From positions 1 through 64,000 of the forward strand of contig CAMCZQ010000002.1 in NCBI GenBank assembly GCA_945887835.1: a stretch of DNA of 64,000 nt, read 5' to 3'. This document shows positions 16,538 through 25,968 of the stretch, one piece after another; position 1 is the stretch's first letter; each line of letters starts with the position of its first letter. Origin of the DNA: Bordetella parapertussis. Lineage in GTDB: Bacteria; Pseudomonadota; Gammaproteobacteria; Burkholderiales; Burkholderiaceae_B. The position numbers and the translations under genes were made by a program. The notes under the pieces are model-generated. The model did not search any database. It was not told the DNA's origin and worked only from the letters and a program-made list of their open reading frames with translations.

Positions 16538-18049
16538 ATGGCACGCATTGCAATAGGTGGTTTTCAGCACGAAACAAATTGTTTTGTCGAACCGAAAACG
16601 GATTTTGCATATTTTCAATCTCACCGTGATCGCCCGCCGCTCGTCTTCGGCGATGATGTCATGACTTGGTTAAGCAACAATAGTTTTGCGCTGACTGGCT
16701 TTATCAAAGACATGCGTCAAACTCATGAGTTAGTGCCGTTACTTTGGACGAGCGGTGGTGCGGGTGGTTTGGTTACGCGTGACGCGTTTGAGCGAATCAC
16801 CGGTGGTTTAGTTGGCGCTCTTTCTGCTGCGATGCCTGTCGATGCCATCTACCTTGATCTACATGGCGCAATGGTGACCGAAGATTTTGAGGATGGTGAA
16901 GGCGAAGTTCTCAGGCGGGTGCGTGCTTGCGTAGGGCCAAACATCCCAATCGTCATTAGCCTTGATTATCATGCGAACGTGACACCGCAAATGGTTGAGC
17001 TGACGGACTCAATTGCAGCCTATCGTACCTATCCACATATTGATCGTGCTGAAACCGGCCAATACGCCGCGCAAGCACTCAATGCCATTCTAAAACGAGG
17101 TCAACCAACTGGCCGTGCTCTTCGTAAAGCACCTTTTTTGATCCCGTTAAATGGTCAATGCACAATGGTCGAGCCCTCTAAAGGGGTCACGGCGCGCTCA
17201 AAGGTGGTTGACGGAGACCTGATTAATCTCTCTTACTTAGCGGGTTTCCCTCCCTCAGATCTTTACTGGTGCGGCCCTTCCGTGATCGCCCACGCCTGGA
17301 GCCAAGAGGCTGCAGATCAAGCTGCCGACGAAATGATGGCTGATATTCTGGCCCAAGAAAAAAACTTTGCCGAGAAAATGGTGAGCCCCGAAGACGGTGT
17401 CGAACAAGCGATGCGCCTGGCCAGCAATGCCTCACGAGCGATCGTCATCGCGGATACGCAAGACAACCCTGGTTGTGGTGGCTCGGCCGACTCAACGGGT
17501 GTGCTCAAAGCGTTGGTGGCGGCTCAGGCACAAGAGGTGGTTCTAGGTTTTATGTGTGACGCGCAGGCAGCTGCGGCTGCCCATGCTGCAGGAGAAGGCT
17601 CCAAGGTGACGTTGAAGCTTGGCGGGCGCTCAGGGCCGGTTGGCGTGACGCCATTTGAAGCGACCTTTAGCGTTGATAAGTTAGGCAATGGAAAAATGAA
17701 AACCGATGGTGCCGTGTCGGGCGGTCGGGAGATTGATGTCGGTCCGATGGCGCTACTGCGTGTGGACGGCATTCGTATCGTCGTCACGAGCAAACGCTTT
17801 CAGGCACTTGACCAAGCTCCCTTCCGGCATCTTGGTATTGAGCCAGCCGAACAAAAAATCTTGGTGCTCAAGAGCACATGCCACTATCGCGCTGAGTTCG
17901 AGCCGTTGGCTGAGCACATCATTGTGGTGCTGGCTCCGGGCTACTATTTGGCGGATCCAACCGACTATCCGTTTAAGAAACTGCGCGAAGGGGTACGCCT
18001 GAAACCACTCGGAGAGGTGTTTTCTGCCCAGCATGCCACCACCGGTTAA
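16538..18049 (+). CDS. M81 family metallopeptidase (MlrC-like)
   Basis: A 503-residue protein of the MlrC family, named for the enzyme that finishes microcystin breakdown but common in organisms that never meet the toxin. It starts MARIAIGGFQHETNCF. A metal-ligand region DLHGAMVTEDFEDGEGE lies near 108-124, SLDYHANVTPQMVE near 145-158, and the C-terminal domain motif ADTQDNPGCGGSADST near 305-320. AAAGG precedes the ATG. The stop codon overlaps that of the opposing Bug gene at 18046. Amide or lactam hydrolysis of a small molecule is more likely here than peptide toxin degradation; that is inference from context. Confidence 0.92.
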   Translation: MARIAIGGFQHETNCFVEPKTDFAYFQSHRDRPPLVFGDDVMTWLSNNSFALTGFIKDMRQTHELVPLLWTSGGAGGLVTRDAFERITGGLVGALSAAMPVDAIYLDLHGAMVTEDFEDGEGEVLRRVRACVGPNIPIVISLDYHANVTPQMVELTDSIAAYRTYPHIDRAETGQYAAQALNAILKRGQPTGRALRKAPFLIPLNGQCTMVEPSKGVTARSKVVDGDLINLSYLAGFPPSDLYWCGPSVIAHAWSQEAADQAADEMMADILAQEKNFAEKMVSPEDGVEQAMRLASNASRAIVIADTQDNPGCGGSADSTGVLKALVAAQAQEVVLGFMCDAQAAAAAHAAGEGSKVTLKLGGRSGPVGVTPFEATFSVDKLGNGKMKTDGAVSGGREIDVGPMALLRVDGIRIVVTSKRFQALDQAPFRHLGIEPAEQKILVLKSTCHYRAEFEPLAEHIIVVLAPGYYLADPTDYPFKKLREGVRLKPLGEVFSAQHATTG

Positions 18050-19032
18050 TTAGGCTTGCGTGGGAACGCCTTCTCTAGCCTAGGCCCCACATTGCCCTCA
18101 AAATTCTTGATGCTGACTTTGAGAACCTCTGGACTCGTAAAAATCGGTTGATATGTCAAACGTTTGGCAACTTCGATATATTCAGGGTCTTTGATTGCCT
18201 CTTCAATCGCTTTTGATATTTTCTGCGCCAACGCCGCAGGCATCTGACCTGGCCCCCAAAAATCAAAACCAAAAACAGGCACATTCTCGTTAATGCCCAA
18301 CTCTTTTAACGTCGGCACATCAGGCATCTCAGGCAATCGAGTCGGAAACGCCACCGCGAGACCTCTGGTTAAACCCGCTTTCACGTTTGGGTATACCTCA
18401 GGGGGTTGTGCCACTCGATATTGCACGTGGCCGCCAAGCAGCGCTGCGCCGCTCGGCGCACCGCCAGCATAAGGAATGTAAGTGATATCGATGCCTGCGC
18501 TCGCGGCACTTTCAAGGATAATCAAATTCATCATCCCACCTAACGCTGGCCCACCTGCGCTGAGTTTGCCTGGGTTTTTCTTGGCAAACGCGATCAATTC
18601 TTGCCAAGTTTGAAATGGCGCATCCGCACGGGCTTCGAGCATTCCCCACGCCATCTGTCCAGTCTGCCCCAGAACGGTCATTTCATCCCAAACCTTTGAA
18701 TCATAGGTTCCAGAATAGTAGTAGCTCATCAGCGCAACGTGACCGAGTAAAAGCAAAGTATGACCATCAGGCTCGGCGCGCAGCAGGGCTTGGGTCCCAA
18801 TTTTCGTGGATCCACCAGCACGATTCTCAACCACCACAGTCCCGCCAAGCGCTTTTCCTAATGGCCGTTGTAAAGCACGTGCAATCAAATCGTTCGCACC
18901 GCCCGCAGCAAAGGGAACAATGACACGAATTGGTTTACTAGGAAAATCGTTAGCGCTTGCCTGGCCCCAATTCAGCAGCAGCGCCACTAGACTCAGGGTG
19001 CACCACGTGGCACGAAGGCGATTTGACATCAT
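18046..19032 (-). CDS. Bug/TctC-family periplasmic solute receptor
   Basis: A 328-residue exported receptor. The signal peptide runs to about residue 28 (ASA|ND), then PSKPIRVIVPFAAGGANDLI, ENRAGGSTKIG and EPDGHTLLLL. Its DGH variant replaces the usual DGY. AAGGAG lies five bases before the ATG. Its TAA shares two bases with the TAA of the rightward M81 gene, leaving no space for a terminator. It is followed 27 bases upstream by an M28-type peptidase on the same strand, so it probably captures an amide or conjugate processed by these hydrolases. No permease is adjacent. Confidence 0.92.
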   Translation of the reverse strand: MMSNRLRATWCTLSLVALLLNWGQASANDFPSKPIRVIVPFAAGGANDLIARALQRPLGKALGGTVVVENRAGGSTKIGTQALLRAEPDGHTLLLLGHVALMSYYYSGTYDSKVWDEMTVLGQTGQMAWGMLEARADAPFQTWQELIAFAKKNPGKLSAGGPALGGMMNLIILESAASAGIDITYIPYAGGAPSGAALLGGHVQYRVAQPPEVYPNVKAGLTRGLAVAFPTRLPEMPDVPTLKELGINENVPVFGFDFWGPGQMPAALAQKISKAIEEAIKDPEYIEVAKRLTYQPIFTSPEVLKVSIKNFEGNVGPRLEKAFPRKPN

Positions 19033-19059
19033 TGCAACTCCTTGACTGAATAAGTCTGT

Positions 19060-20823
19060 TTATTTCACAGCGCGCAGCACATCTTGAATGAGTCGAGCCG
19101 CGTCGCTCAACGTGTCAACAATGCTATTGCGATTTCTTAATAACTGCGTTTCAAGCATCCAGCGCTCTGCCGCTTCAGGCAACTTAGCGAGTTTCGGTAC
19201 GTCGTACAACGACGGTAAGACCGTTGTTTGGGCGGTATAAGAGTAAGGATCATGGCCATAGCGACCCTTAACAGTACCGACCATCGGTAACAACAAACGA
19301 CTCAACCGCTTAATTGTCGTGTTGACTAACTCTGCTCGAGCCTCAGCTTGCGCGTCTTTTGCCACACACTTGCGATTGAGTTCGGTCGCGTGCGCATCAA
19401 AGAGCAAGGTCTGCTGGCGCAGCTTTTTCGCGCAATCTAGTGCAGACTCCAGCCCGATACTCGCACCCGCAGGCAACAACTCAGTTAGGCGATGAATGAC
19501 TTCATCTGCAACGGGTGTGAACGTACACGGAATAATAGGGGCAGTACATAGCTCCCAGACATACGACGCATACATTTTTAAATGTAGGCCCATCGTATCC
19601 CAATCAAGCTTGTCGACGGTATTTTCAAGGCTGTGGTGCCACCAACCTAAATTTGCATTACCACTGGCCTTGAGCTCTTCGGCTGTAAAGACGCCCAATC
19701 CAGAAAACATCGGTACGCCAACCCCGAAAAAGGAGGCGTCGCCAATTTTAACGGTGCGGCGCCAAGCTCGAGGACGATCTCCTAATAGTTTGGCATCGAT
19801 GGTTTCTTGAAATTGTTTGAGTTCCGCATTAGAAACGCTGCCCCAGCGGGTTGTACCAAAACAGGCGGGCTGATCAATTTGCAAATAAGCAATGCCATGT
19901 TCTCGCAGACGATCCCAGTTCTTATCCACATACCAAGTCGAACCAATCATCGTGCCTGTCTCGTGGGCTGTCCATAAGCCGAACGAAATTCCTCGACGCA
20001 AATGCTTGCGATACTTGGTGAAGAAACGCGCTAACTCAATCATGCAGGCTGAACCTGCGGCATTATCAGTCGCTTGCTCGCCCTCCCAAGAGTCTTGGTG
20101 TCCGCCGACCACAACGAAATCGTCAGAGCCATCAGCTGCCACTTCGCCAGTCGTCATTTGGATTGGGCGCCAAACATTATCGACATCGGCATGCAACTGA
20201 ACAGTCACTGAGCCTACTGTCAACAGCTCGCGTAAATGTAAGCCATCATCGCGCGCAATACCGATGCAGGGTAACTGCGTCATCTCATTGCGAAAGGTGT
20301 CAGGGGTTGGATTACCCCAGGCTGGCTTCACCGAACCATAGGGCAACAACTTGCTGTCAGCGTAGCCCCAGTTCATCATGACACAGCCTAGCGCGCCATA
20401 TTCTGCAGCGATACGCTGTTTCTCATGGCGGCCTGGATGATAAGACAGTTCAACCAGAACAATTTTTCCGGCAACATCTTTACCAACATAATCTGCGTAG
20501 CCACCTGGCCCTACGTTCACCAACTCAGCAGTCACGCCCTGCGCCGGAGTCGATACGCTGTGGCCAAGGGTATTGGCAACAAGAGTTTTGCCAGCGGGCT
20601 TCAATACATCCAGCTTACCGGCACGCGGAAAGCTGACTAAACCTGGGATCTCATGAAGCTGAGCCTGAGCCCCTGCCGCGGCAAGGCCGGCACAGCTAAA
20701 TTCTGCCATGCGTTTACCGTTTTCTGACCCAGCTAAGCGAGACGGTATCTGTCGACAAATATGCTCGACATCTGCACGTACACGTTCAACCGAAAGATCA
20801 CTGCTGTCGATCATGAGATTCAC
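19060..20823 (-). CDS. M28-family metallopeptidase homologue with altered catalytic Glu
   Basis: A 587-residue M28/glutamate-carboxypeptidase-like protein with a PA-type insertion (about 85-195) and a zinc-peptidase core. The metal ligands of the family are recognisable: His242 and the nearby Asp in GGHQDSW, Asp253 in ATDNAAG, Glu288, the Asp in YLQIDQP, and a His in WWHHSLENT. The Glu-Glu pair expected near 287-288 reads His-Glu (WTAHETGTMIGSTW), so the general base is replaced. No signal peptide is visible. I chose GTG 20823 because GGAG lies six bases upstream; the longer reading from 20874 would run into the upstream gene. Confidence 0.86.
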   Translation of the reverse strand: MNLMIDSSDLSVERVRADVEHICRQIPSRLAGSENGKRMAEFSCAGLAAAGAQAQLHEIPGLVSFPRAGKLDVLKPAGKTLVANTLGHSVSTPAQGVTAELVNVGPGGYADYVGKDVAGKIVLVELSYHPGRHEKQRIAAEYGALGCVMMNWGYADSKLLPYGSVKPAWGNPTPDTFRNEMTQLPCIGIARDDGLHLRELLTVGSVTVQLHADVDNVWRPIQMTTGEVAADGSDDFVVVGGHQDSWEGEQATDNAAGSACMIELARFFTKYRKHLRRGISFGLWTAHETGTMIGSTWYVDKNWDRLREHGIAYLQIDQPACFGTTRWGSVSNAELKQFQETIDAKLLGDRPRAWRRTVKIGDASFFGVGVPMFSGLGVFTAEELKASGNANLGWWHHSLENTVDKLDWDTMGLHLKMYASYVWELCTAPIIPCTFTPVADEVIHRLTELLPAGASIGLESALDCAKKLRQQTLLFDAHATELNRKCVAKDAQAEARAELVNTTIKRLSRLLLPMVGTVKGRYGHDPYSYTAQTTVLPSLYDVPKLAKLPEAAERWMLETQLLRNRNSIVDTLSDAARLIQDVLRAVK

Positions 20824-20837
20824 TGGTGACTCCGTGT

Positions 20838-22073
20838 TTAGCTTGCCGAGCCCACTTTGGGCACCTTTACCCAACCTGGGTCTAGCCCGATCGTACCTTG
20901 CGCTGCAAGTGCCTTGATCTGTTCGTCGGTAAAGCCAGCCGCCGCCATCACTTCAGCCGTGTGCTGACCTAGGCGTGGTGGCGGCAAGCGAATTTCACCT
21001 GGCGAGTCACTGAATTTGATGGGCAAACCCGCCATTGCAATTTTGCCCAGTCCTTCAAGATCCATCTCGTGCACCATGTCGCGCGCTAACACTTGCGGTT
21101 GCACGACAACCTTATCAATCGTATTAACTGGCGAACACGGAACATCTTGTTCGATCAAACGCGCCTGCCAATGCGCCAGAGGTTGCGTAATGATGATGTC
21201 ACCAATCATTTGAATTAAGAGTGACCGATTCAACGAACGCATTTCAGGATTTAAGAATCTTGGATCGTCGACCCACTCAAGCCTCTCAAGCACGGCGCAC
21301 AGGCCTTTCCACATCCGCTGATTAAATGATGAAATGACCAGCCACTGATCACTGGCCTGATACGCGCGATAGGTTGGGCTACCTAATGAGCCACTGCCGC
21401 TCGGGCCCGGCACTTCACCGCTTGAAAAATAGCGTGTGAAGAACTGTGCCAGCATTGACATATGGCCTTCAAGCAAAGACGTGTCAACGCGTTGGCCACG
21501 ACCTGTGCGATGTCGGGTTTCAAGCGCCATCATGACGCCAATCGCGCCAAACATCCCGGCCCCAACGTCTGCAACGGACATGCCCATTTTTGCAGGACTG
21601 CCCTCAGGGTCGCCGGTGATACTCATTGAGCCTGCGTAGGCCTGCATAAACAAATCGTTTGCGGGTTCTTTGCTCAAGGGGCCGCTTGCCCCAAAACCAC
21701 TGATGGCGCAATAGACTAGTCTCGGATTGACTGCAGACAAACTCTCGTAATCTAAACCTAAGCGATCAAGTGCACCGAGGCGATAGTTGTGCACAAAGAC
21801 GTCGGCTTCTTCGATCAGCTTACGCGCGATCGCTACGCCAGCAGGCGTTTTCAAATCAATCGCCATCCCGCGCTTGTTACGGTTAGCCGCGGCATAGTAA
21901 TAGCTCAGTGAATCATGAAAATAAGGGGCCCAGACGCGACTGTCGTCACCGGTGACGGTGCGTTCAATTTTGACTACGTCTGCGCCATAGTCGCCCAACA
22001 GCATGCCGCAAAAGGGGCCCGCCATCGCGACACTGATTTCTACAACCTTGATACCCTCTAGTGGTGCTGTCAT
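20838..22073 (-). CDS. CaiB/BaiF CoA-transferase family protein
   Basis: A 411-residue class III CoA-transferase with all expected parts: IKVVEISVAMAGPFCGMLLG at 8-27, GADVVKIE at 30-37, the catalytic Asp169 in SVADVGAGM, and TGRGQRVDTSL 20 residues later. The C-terminus carries PPPRLGQHTAEVM. It lies 14 bases upstream of the M28 gene and 49 bases downstream of an Old Yellow Enzyme gene on the same strand, so the three are probably one transcript. Unlike the pair at 9769/10977 it stands alone and would be a homodimer. It may be an acyl-CoA transferase or racemase. Confidence 0.92.
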   Translation of the reverse strand: MTAPLEGIKVVEISVAMAGPFCGMLLGDYGADVVKIERTVTGDDSRVWAPYFHDSLSYYYAAANRNKRGMAIDLKTPAGVAIARKLIEEADVFVHNYRLGALDRLGLDYESLSAVNPRLVYCAISGFGASGPLSKEPANDLFMQAYAGSMSITGDPEGSPAKMGMSVADVGAGMFGAIGVMMALETRHRTGRGQRVDTSLLEGHMSMLAQFFTRYFSSGEVPGPSGSGSLGSPTYRAYQASDQWLVISSFNQRMWKGLCAVLERLEWVDDPRFLNPEMRSLNRSLLIQMIGDIIITQPLAHWQARLIEQDVPCSPVNTIDKVVVQPQVLARDMVHEMDLEGLGKIAMAGLPIKFSDSPGEIRLPPPRLGQHTAEVMAAAGFTDEQIKALAAQGTIGLDPGWVKVPKVGSAS

Positions 22074-22122
22074 GTCATTCTCGTGAGTCTTTGATCGGGG
22101 CGACTTCGTTCAAGACCAGCAC

Positions 22123-23292
22123 TCAAACTTGCGGAGTATCGATGCCTTTGAGCCAGGTGGAGGTGCGGTCTTTAAAACCAATATCCGCGCGTTTCTCAAG
22201 CCAATAAGCGTAGCTGTCTGGTACGGTCGAAAACGGATTGTCTTGACCAAGCTTGCTTGCCGCATCAAGCGCCCAATTGGGGTTGTGCAACATCTCGCGG
22301 CCGATCGCCACAATATCAGCCTGGCCTTTTTGTAAGATATGTTCGGCCTGATCCGCATGAATAATTAAACCAACGGCCATCGTCATAATGTCAGCGCCGT
22401 GGCGGATCTTTTCTGAGTAAGGCACTTGGTATCCGTATGAGGGCTTAACCGGTGACAGTACCGCCGATTTTTCTGACATACCTCCGCTACTGCAATCGAA
22501 CACATCGACGCCTTTGCTCTTAAGCACCTTGGCAAGAGTAATACTGTCTTCGATTGTCCAGCCGACTTCATCAACGGCCGAGGTTCTATAAAACAAAGGC
22601 TTGTTATGCGGCCATGATTGGCGCACGCGCTCGACGACTTCGATCGCAAAGCGCATGCGCTTTTCGGGCGTGCCACCATACGCATCGGTACGCAAGTTGG
22701 TGGTGGCCGATAAAAACTGATGCGTCAGATAACCGTGCGCGCCATGGAGTTCTAACACGTCAAAGCCCGCGCGGTTTGCGCGCTCAGCCGCCTGACCCCA
22801 GCGTTCGATCTGCTCTTGGATATCTTTCAGCGTCATCGCGCGAGGCATTGCAGCTTTTGAACTTAGGCTAAATGCACTTGGGCCGATCAACTCCCACTCT
22901 TCACCATGGTCCACGCCCTTTTGACTGGCGTCGAGTGGCGCGCGCCCTTTCCAGGGAACCGAATTGCGCGCCTTGATTCCAGAGTGACCCAATTGAAGCC
23001 CCACCGTGGCGCCATAGGATTTTACAAACGACGTAATGCGCTGCAACTGCGGAATAAACTCATCTTTCCACAAGCCTAAGTCTGAAGGTGTTGTGCAGCC
23101 ACGCGGATCAACCTTAGTCGACTCAACCATCACCAAGCCTACGCCCCCGACTGCATACTTGGCATAGTGGGCAAAATGCCAGTCACTGGCGTGCCCATTC
23201 ACCGCAGAATACGTCAGCATCGGCGACAGCGCGATGCGATTACGAATCACCACATCACGAATTTGTATCGGTGAAAATAATTTGCTTTGCAT
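22123..23292 (-). CDS. Old Yellow Enzyme, YqjM-like, active-site Cys replaced by Leu
   Basis: A 389-residue flavin oxidoreductase of the YqjM/xenobiotic reductase branch. Visible parts are the N-terminal RIALSPMLTYSA loop, QLGHSGIKAR, the substrate His pair in ELHGAHGYLTHQFLS (about 175-189), RTDAYGG, and the FMN phosphate loop ADIVAIGREMLHNPNW. In YqjM the start loop carries a redox-tuning Cys (PMCMY); here it is PMLTY. The gene is 18 bases downstream of a Bug receptor and upstream of a CoA-transferase. It is a paralogue of 51110-52285, with the same RIALSPM/SDWHFAH arrangement. It probably reduces an unsaturated acid or ketone. Confidence 0.92.
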   Translation of the reverse strand: MQSKLFSPIQIRDVVIRNRIALSPMLTYSAVNGHASDWHFAHYAKYAVGGVGLVMVESTKVDPRGCTTPSDLGLWKDEFIPQLQRITSFVKSYGATVGLQLGHSGIKARNSVPWKGRAPLDASQKGVDHGEEWELIGPSAFSLSSKAAMPRAMTLKDIQEQIERWGQAAERANRAGFDVLELHGAHGYLTHQFLSATTNLRTDAYGGTPEKRMRFAIEVVERVRQSWPHNKPLFYRTSAVDEVGWTIEDSITLAKVLKSKGVDVFDCSSGGMSEKSAVLSPVKPSYGYQVPYSEKIRHGADIMTMAVGLIIHADQAEHILQKGQADIVAIGREMLHNPNWALDAASKLGQDNPFSTVPDSYAYWLEKRADIGFKDRTSTWLKGIDTPQV

Positions 23293-23310
23293 AGTTGTCT
23301 CTGTATTGAA

Positions 23311-24291
23311 TTAATCTGCTTTGATATTGCCAGCTTTAATAACCTCTGCCCATTTTGTCGAGTCGTTTTTAATCACTTCGGCAAATTGCTGGGTGCTTTG
23401 TATGAGCGGTTGCGAACCAAGCTTGGCCAACTTCGCAATAACTTCAGGGTCCGCCAAAGACGTACGCACCGCCGCGTTCAGTTTTTCAACGATGGGTTTT
23501 GGGATACCTTTGGCACCAATCAGACCGTACCAAAGCGAAATACTAAAGCCGGGCAGACCCAGTTCAGCCACTGTCGGGATGTCGGGCATGAGCGGTGAAC
23601 GCTGAGGTAACGCAATCGCCAAGACTTTTAAGCGACCCGAGTTCATTTGAGGGAGAACTTCGGGCGTGTTGTTAAACATCAGCTGTACCTGACCACCCAT
23701 CAAACCGACCATCGCCTGCGCCCCCCCTTTGTAGGGGATGTGCACCATCGAAATGCCGGCCGTTTGTTTAAAAAGCTCCATCGCAAGGTGATTCGACACC
23801 CCATTGCCTGCCGAGGCGTAGGAAATCCCATCGGGCTTCACTTTGGCCTGAGCAATCAAATCTTTGACTGACTCAACCTTAAAAGAGGGATGAACAATCA
23901 ACAGATTGGGCACCTCGGCGAAGTTTGCTATGCCGACCAGATCTTTAAGTGGATCGTATTTAATATTTTTAATTAAAGACTGATTCACGGTCACAATACC
24001 TGAGTACACCATTAACAAGGTATAACCATCTGCAGGCGCTTGCATCATGTTCTCGACTGCAATCATGCCACTCGCACCACCTTTATGATCAAAGACGATG
24101 GGTTGACCCAACTGCTTGACCAAATGATCGGCCATCACGCGCGCCAAAATATCTGTGCCGCCTCCTGGGGGGGCTGGTATCAATAGCCGAATGGGCTTGG
24201 TTGGATAGTCTTGAGCAAAGCCGCTTGTCGATAAAGCGAGCAACCCTGCTAGCAAAAGCGTACGAACGCTGCGGCCTGTTGTCTTGAGCAT
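23311..24291 (-). CDS. Bug/TctC-family periplasmic solute receptor
   Basis: A 326-residue exported receptor with a signal peptide to about residue 26 (GFA|Q). It reads PTKPIRLLIPAPPGGGTDIL, DHKGGASGMIAVE and PADGYTLLMV. The VPYKG-like segment is HIPYKGGAQAMV. It heads a leftward set that continues into the Old Yellow Enzyme and CoA-transferase genes; an alpha/beta hydrolase lies 77 bases upstream. No permease subunits are adjacent, so it must work with a permease coded elsewhere or play a sensing role, as has been shown for some Bug proteins in Bordetella. Confidence 0.93.
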   Translation of the reverse strand: MLKTTGRSVRTLLLAGLLALSTSGFAQDYPTKPIRLLIPAPPGGGTDILARVMADHLVKQLGQPIVFDHKGGASGMIAVENMMQAPADGYTLLMVYSGIVTVNQSLIKNIKYDPLKDLVGIANFAEVPNLLIVHPSFKVESVKDLIAQAKVKPDGISYASAGNGVSNHLAMELFKQTAGISMVHIPYKGGAQAMVGLMGGQVQLMFNNTPEVLPQMNSGRLKVLAIALPQRSPLMPDIPTVAELGLPGFSISLWYGLIGAKGIPKPIVEKLNAAVRTSLADPEVIAKLAKLGSQPLIQSTQQFAEVIKNDSTKWAEVIKAGNIKAD

Positions 24292-24368
24292 CGTTGCCCT
24301 CCTCGGCGTGGATGATTAGTTTCAGCTTTCCGCTCTTGGGCGGCTTGAGTCTGTTTGAGTTTCAAAAA

Positions 24369-25256
24369 CTATACCCTACATAAGAACCTACGGATAGCCA
24401 TCACAACCTCGTCTGGTCGATACTCCATCGAGAGGCCCACGGCATTTTTTAGCTGCTCATGTTCGGCTCCTGGGATCAAATCACACAGAAGTCTGCCCTG
24501 TGGGCCATAATGCGCTTCTTGAGGCGTTAGCAACTCTAAGACCAGTGTTCTCACCTTGATGCGTTTGACCACTTCGGGCAAGTCAAACGCAAAAATCGCC
24601 CGATACAGCGGCGCGATACTCTCCCAGCCGTGCAGGTGGTCGGTCACTCGCACTTCGGCCTGCGCAAGGTCTGCGGCACTTGTGATCTGGGCATTGAGTA
24701 ACTCGGGCGGCCACCAAAACCCTTCAACAGCGGCCTGTGTCACGTTCCATGCTTTCAATAAATGAGAGCCGTCTGAACTATGGTCATACTTGGGAAAATA
24801 CTTCTCGCAATATGGCGCCAAGGCGGCATTGCGGGTTTGCATATCAAGGATCAGGCTATGCGTCTGCCCAGCCAAGATCACGTCGCCAACCCGTTCGGGC
24901 CAATTCGCAGCAAGCGCGGCGGCGATTTTGTTTCCAGTATGTAGACCAAAGATGTGGGGGCGATGCAACGCAAGCGCGTCAATCAACTCAGCTAGCGTTT
25001 GTGCCAAGGTATCAATCGACGGGTTTTCAGCCATACGAGCAGAGTAGCCAAAACCCGGCAGGTCAATGGCGATCGCTCTAAAATCTTTTGCAAGCAAAGG
25101 CAACATATGCCGATAACAGCTACTTGAGCGTCCGGCGGCATGCATCAAGATCAGTGGCGGCGCGTCTAGTGCGCCTGCTTGCGCATAATGAATTTGGCCA
25201 AGCCCAACTGTCGCATAACCATATTGAATCGAAACGTCTGAATGCTTGATTGACAT
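24369..25256 (-). CDS. Alpha/beta hydrolase fold protein with His at the nucleophile position
   Basis: A 295-residue alpha/beta hydrolase fold protein. The oxyanion-side loop is LILMHAAGRSSSCYRHMLP (35-53), then AIDLPGFGYS, and the nucleophile elbow reads FGLHTGNKIAA with His106 where Ser, Asp or Cys is expected. I have seen the G-x-H-T-G elbow as a recurring variant in this superfamily, so it is not a sequencing error, but classical Ser chemistry is excluded. ATG 25256 has AGGAG seven bases upstream and is preferred over the longer frame from 25313. It follows the PPOX flavoprotein gene by about 100 bases. Function is unassigned; a lyase or non-hydrolytic role is possible. Confidence 0.82.
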   Translation of the reverse strand: MSIKHSDVSIQYGYATVGLGQIHYAQAGALDAPPLILMHAAGRSSSCYRHMLPLLAKDFRAIAIDLPGFGYSARMAENPSIDTLAQTLAELIDALALHRPHIFGLHTGNKIAAALAANWPERVGDVILAGQTHSLILDMQTRNAALAPYCEKYFPKYDHSSDGSHLLKAWNVTQAAVEGFWWPPELLNAQITSAADLAQAEVRVTDHLHGWESIAPLYRAIFAFDLPEVVKRIKVRTLVLELLTPQEAHYGPQGRLLCDLIPGAEHEQLKNAVGLSMEYRPDEVVMAIRRFLCRV

Positions 25257-25353
25257 CTCTAGGCTCCTATGCCGATTAGGTTGTGCATAGAACAAAACTA
25301 TACACAGCGGCACATCAGTGACACATCAGCCGATCGGCCAGCGTTGCTGCCTA

Positions 25354-25959
25354 CTATAGCTCGGCGCGATACCGCGCTAACATTTCTTCTTGCGTTTCTG
25401 ACGGTGTCGTCATTTTTGCCTGCTCGTTAATCATGTCACCCATACTGGGCATCACCGAGCGCTCAATGTGACTTTGCATATCCCACAACTTTGAACGCAT
25501 AAAGGCTTTCGCGCAGTGCAAGTAGGCTTGTACCACATTGACTTTGATCACCAATTTTGGCGCACGCACTTCGGTCGTACACAACGCAAGATCTGCAGCA
25601 TCGTCTGACAAAGAGGCTGTGCCATTCACCCGCAAGGTCTCGTCCATACCTGGAATCAAAAACAGCATCCCAAGCTTGCCAGTGTGAATAATATTTTCAA
25701 GAGTGTCTAAACGATTATTACCGGGCGAATCGGGTATCAGCAACGTGTGAGCATCCACGACTTTGACAAAGCCAGGTGCCCCACCGCGTGGCGAGGCATC
25801 GAGCATTTGATCCAGACCTAAGCTCGAGATCACCACAAAAGGTGACAGCCCGACAAAGCGCTGACAGTGCACATCTAGTGCTGACAACTGTTTTTTAACA
25901 GCCCGCTCTTTAGCTGGGGCATATAAGCCGCGCAACTGCTCAATGGTCTGGATCATCAT
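25354..25959 (-). CDS. PPOX-class FMN-dependent flavoprotein (DR2398/MSMEG_1061-like)
   Basis: A 201-residue member of the pyridoxamine-phosphate-oxidase-like split-barrel flavoproteins. Its middle holds SPRGGAPGFVKVVDAHTLL (about 76-94), PDSPGNNRLDTLENI, and GMLFLIPGMDETLRVNGTA (about 117-135), the pattern of the DR2398 subgroup. Members bind FMN or F420 and reduce small molecules, but most are uncharacterised. Two ATGs are adjacent at 25959 and 25956. It sits 9 bases downstream of a zinc-type dehydrogenase gene, which suggests a shared redox step or detoxification role. Confidence 0.88.
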   Translation of the reverse strand: MMIQTIEQLRGLYAPAKERAVKKQLSALDVHCQRFVGLSPFVVISSLGLDQMLDASPRGGAPGFVKVVDAHTLLIPDSPGNNRLDTLENIIHTGKLGMLFLIPGMDETLRVNGTASLSDDAADLALCTTEVRAPKLVIKVNVVQAYLHCAKAFMRSKLWDMQSHIERSVMPSMGDMINEQAKMTTPSETQEEMLARYRAEL

Positions 25960-25968
25960 AGTCTCGAG

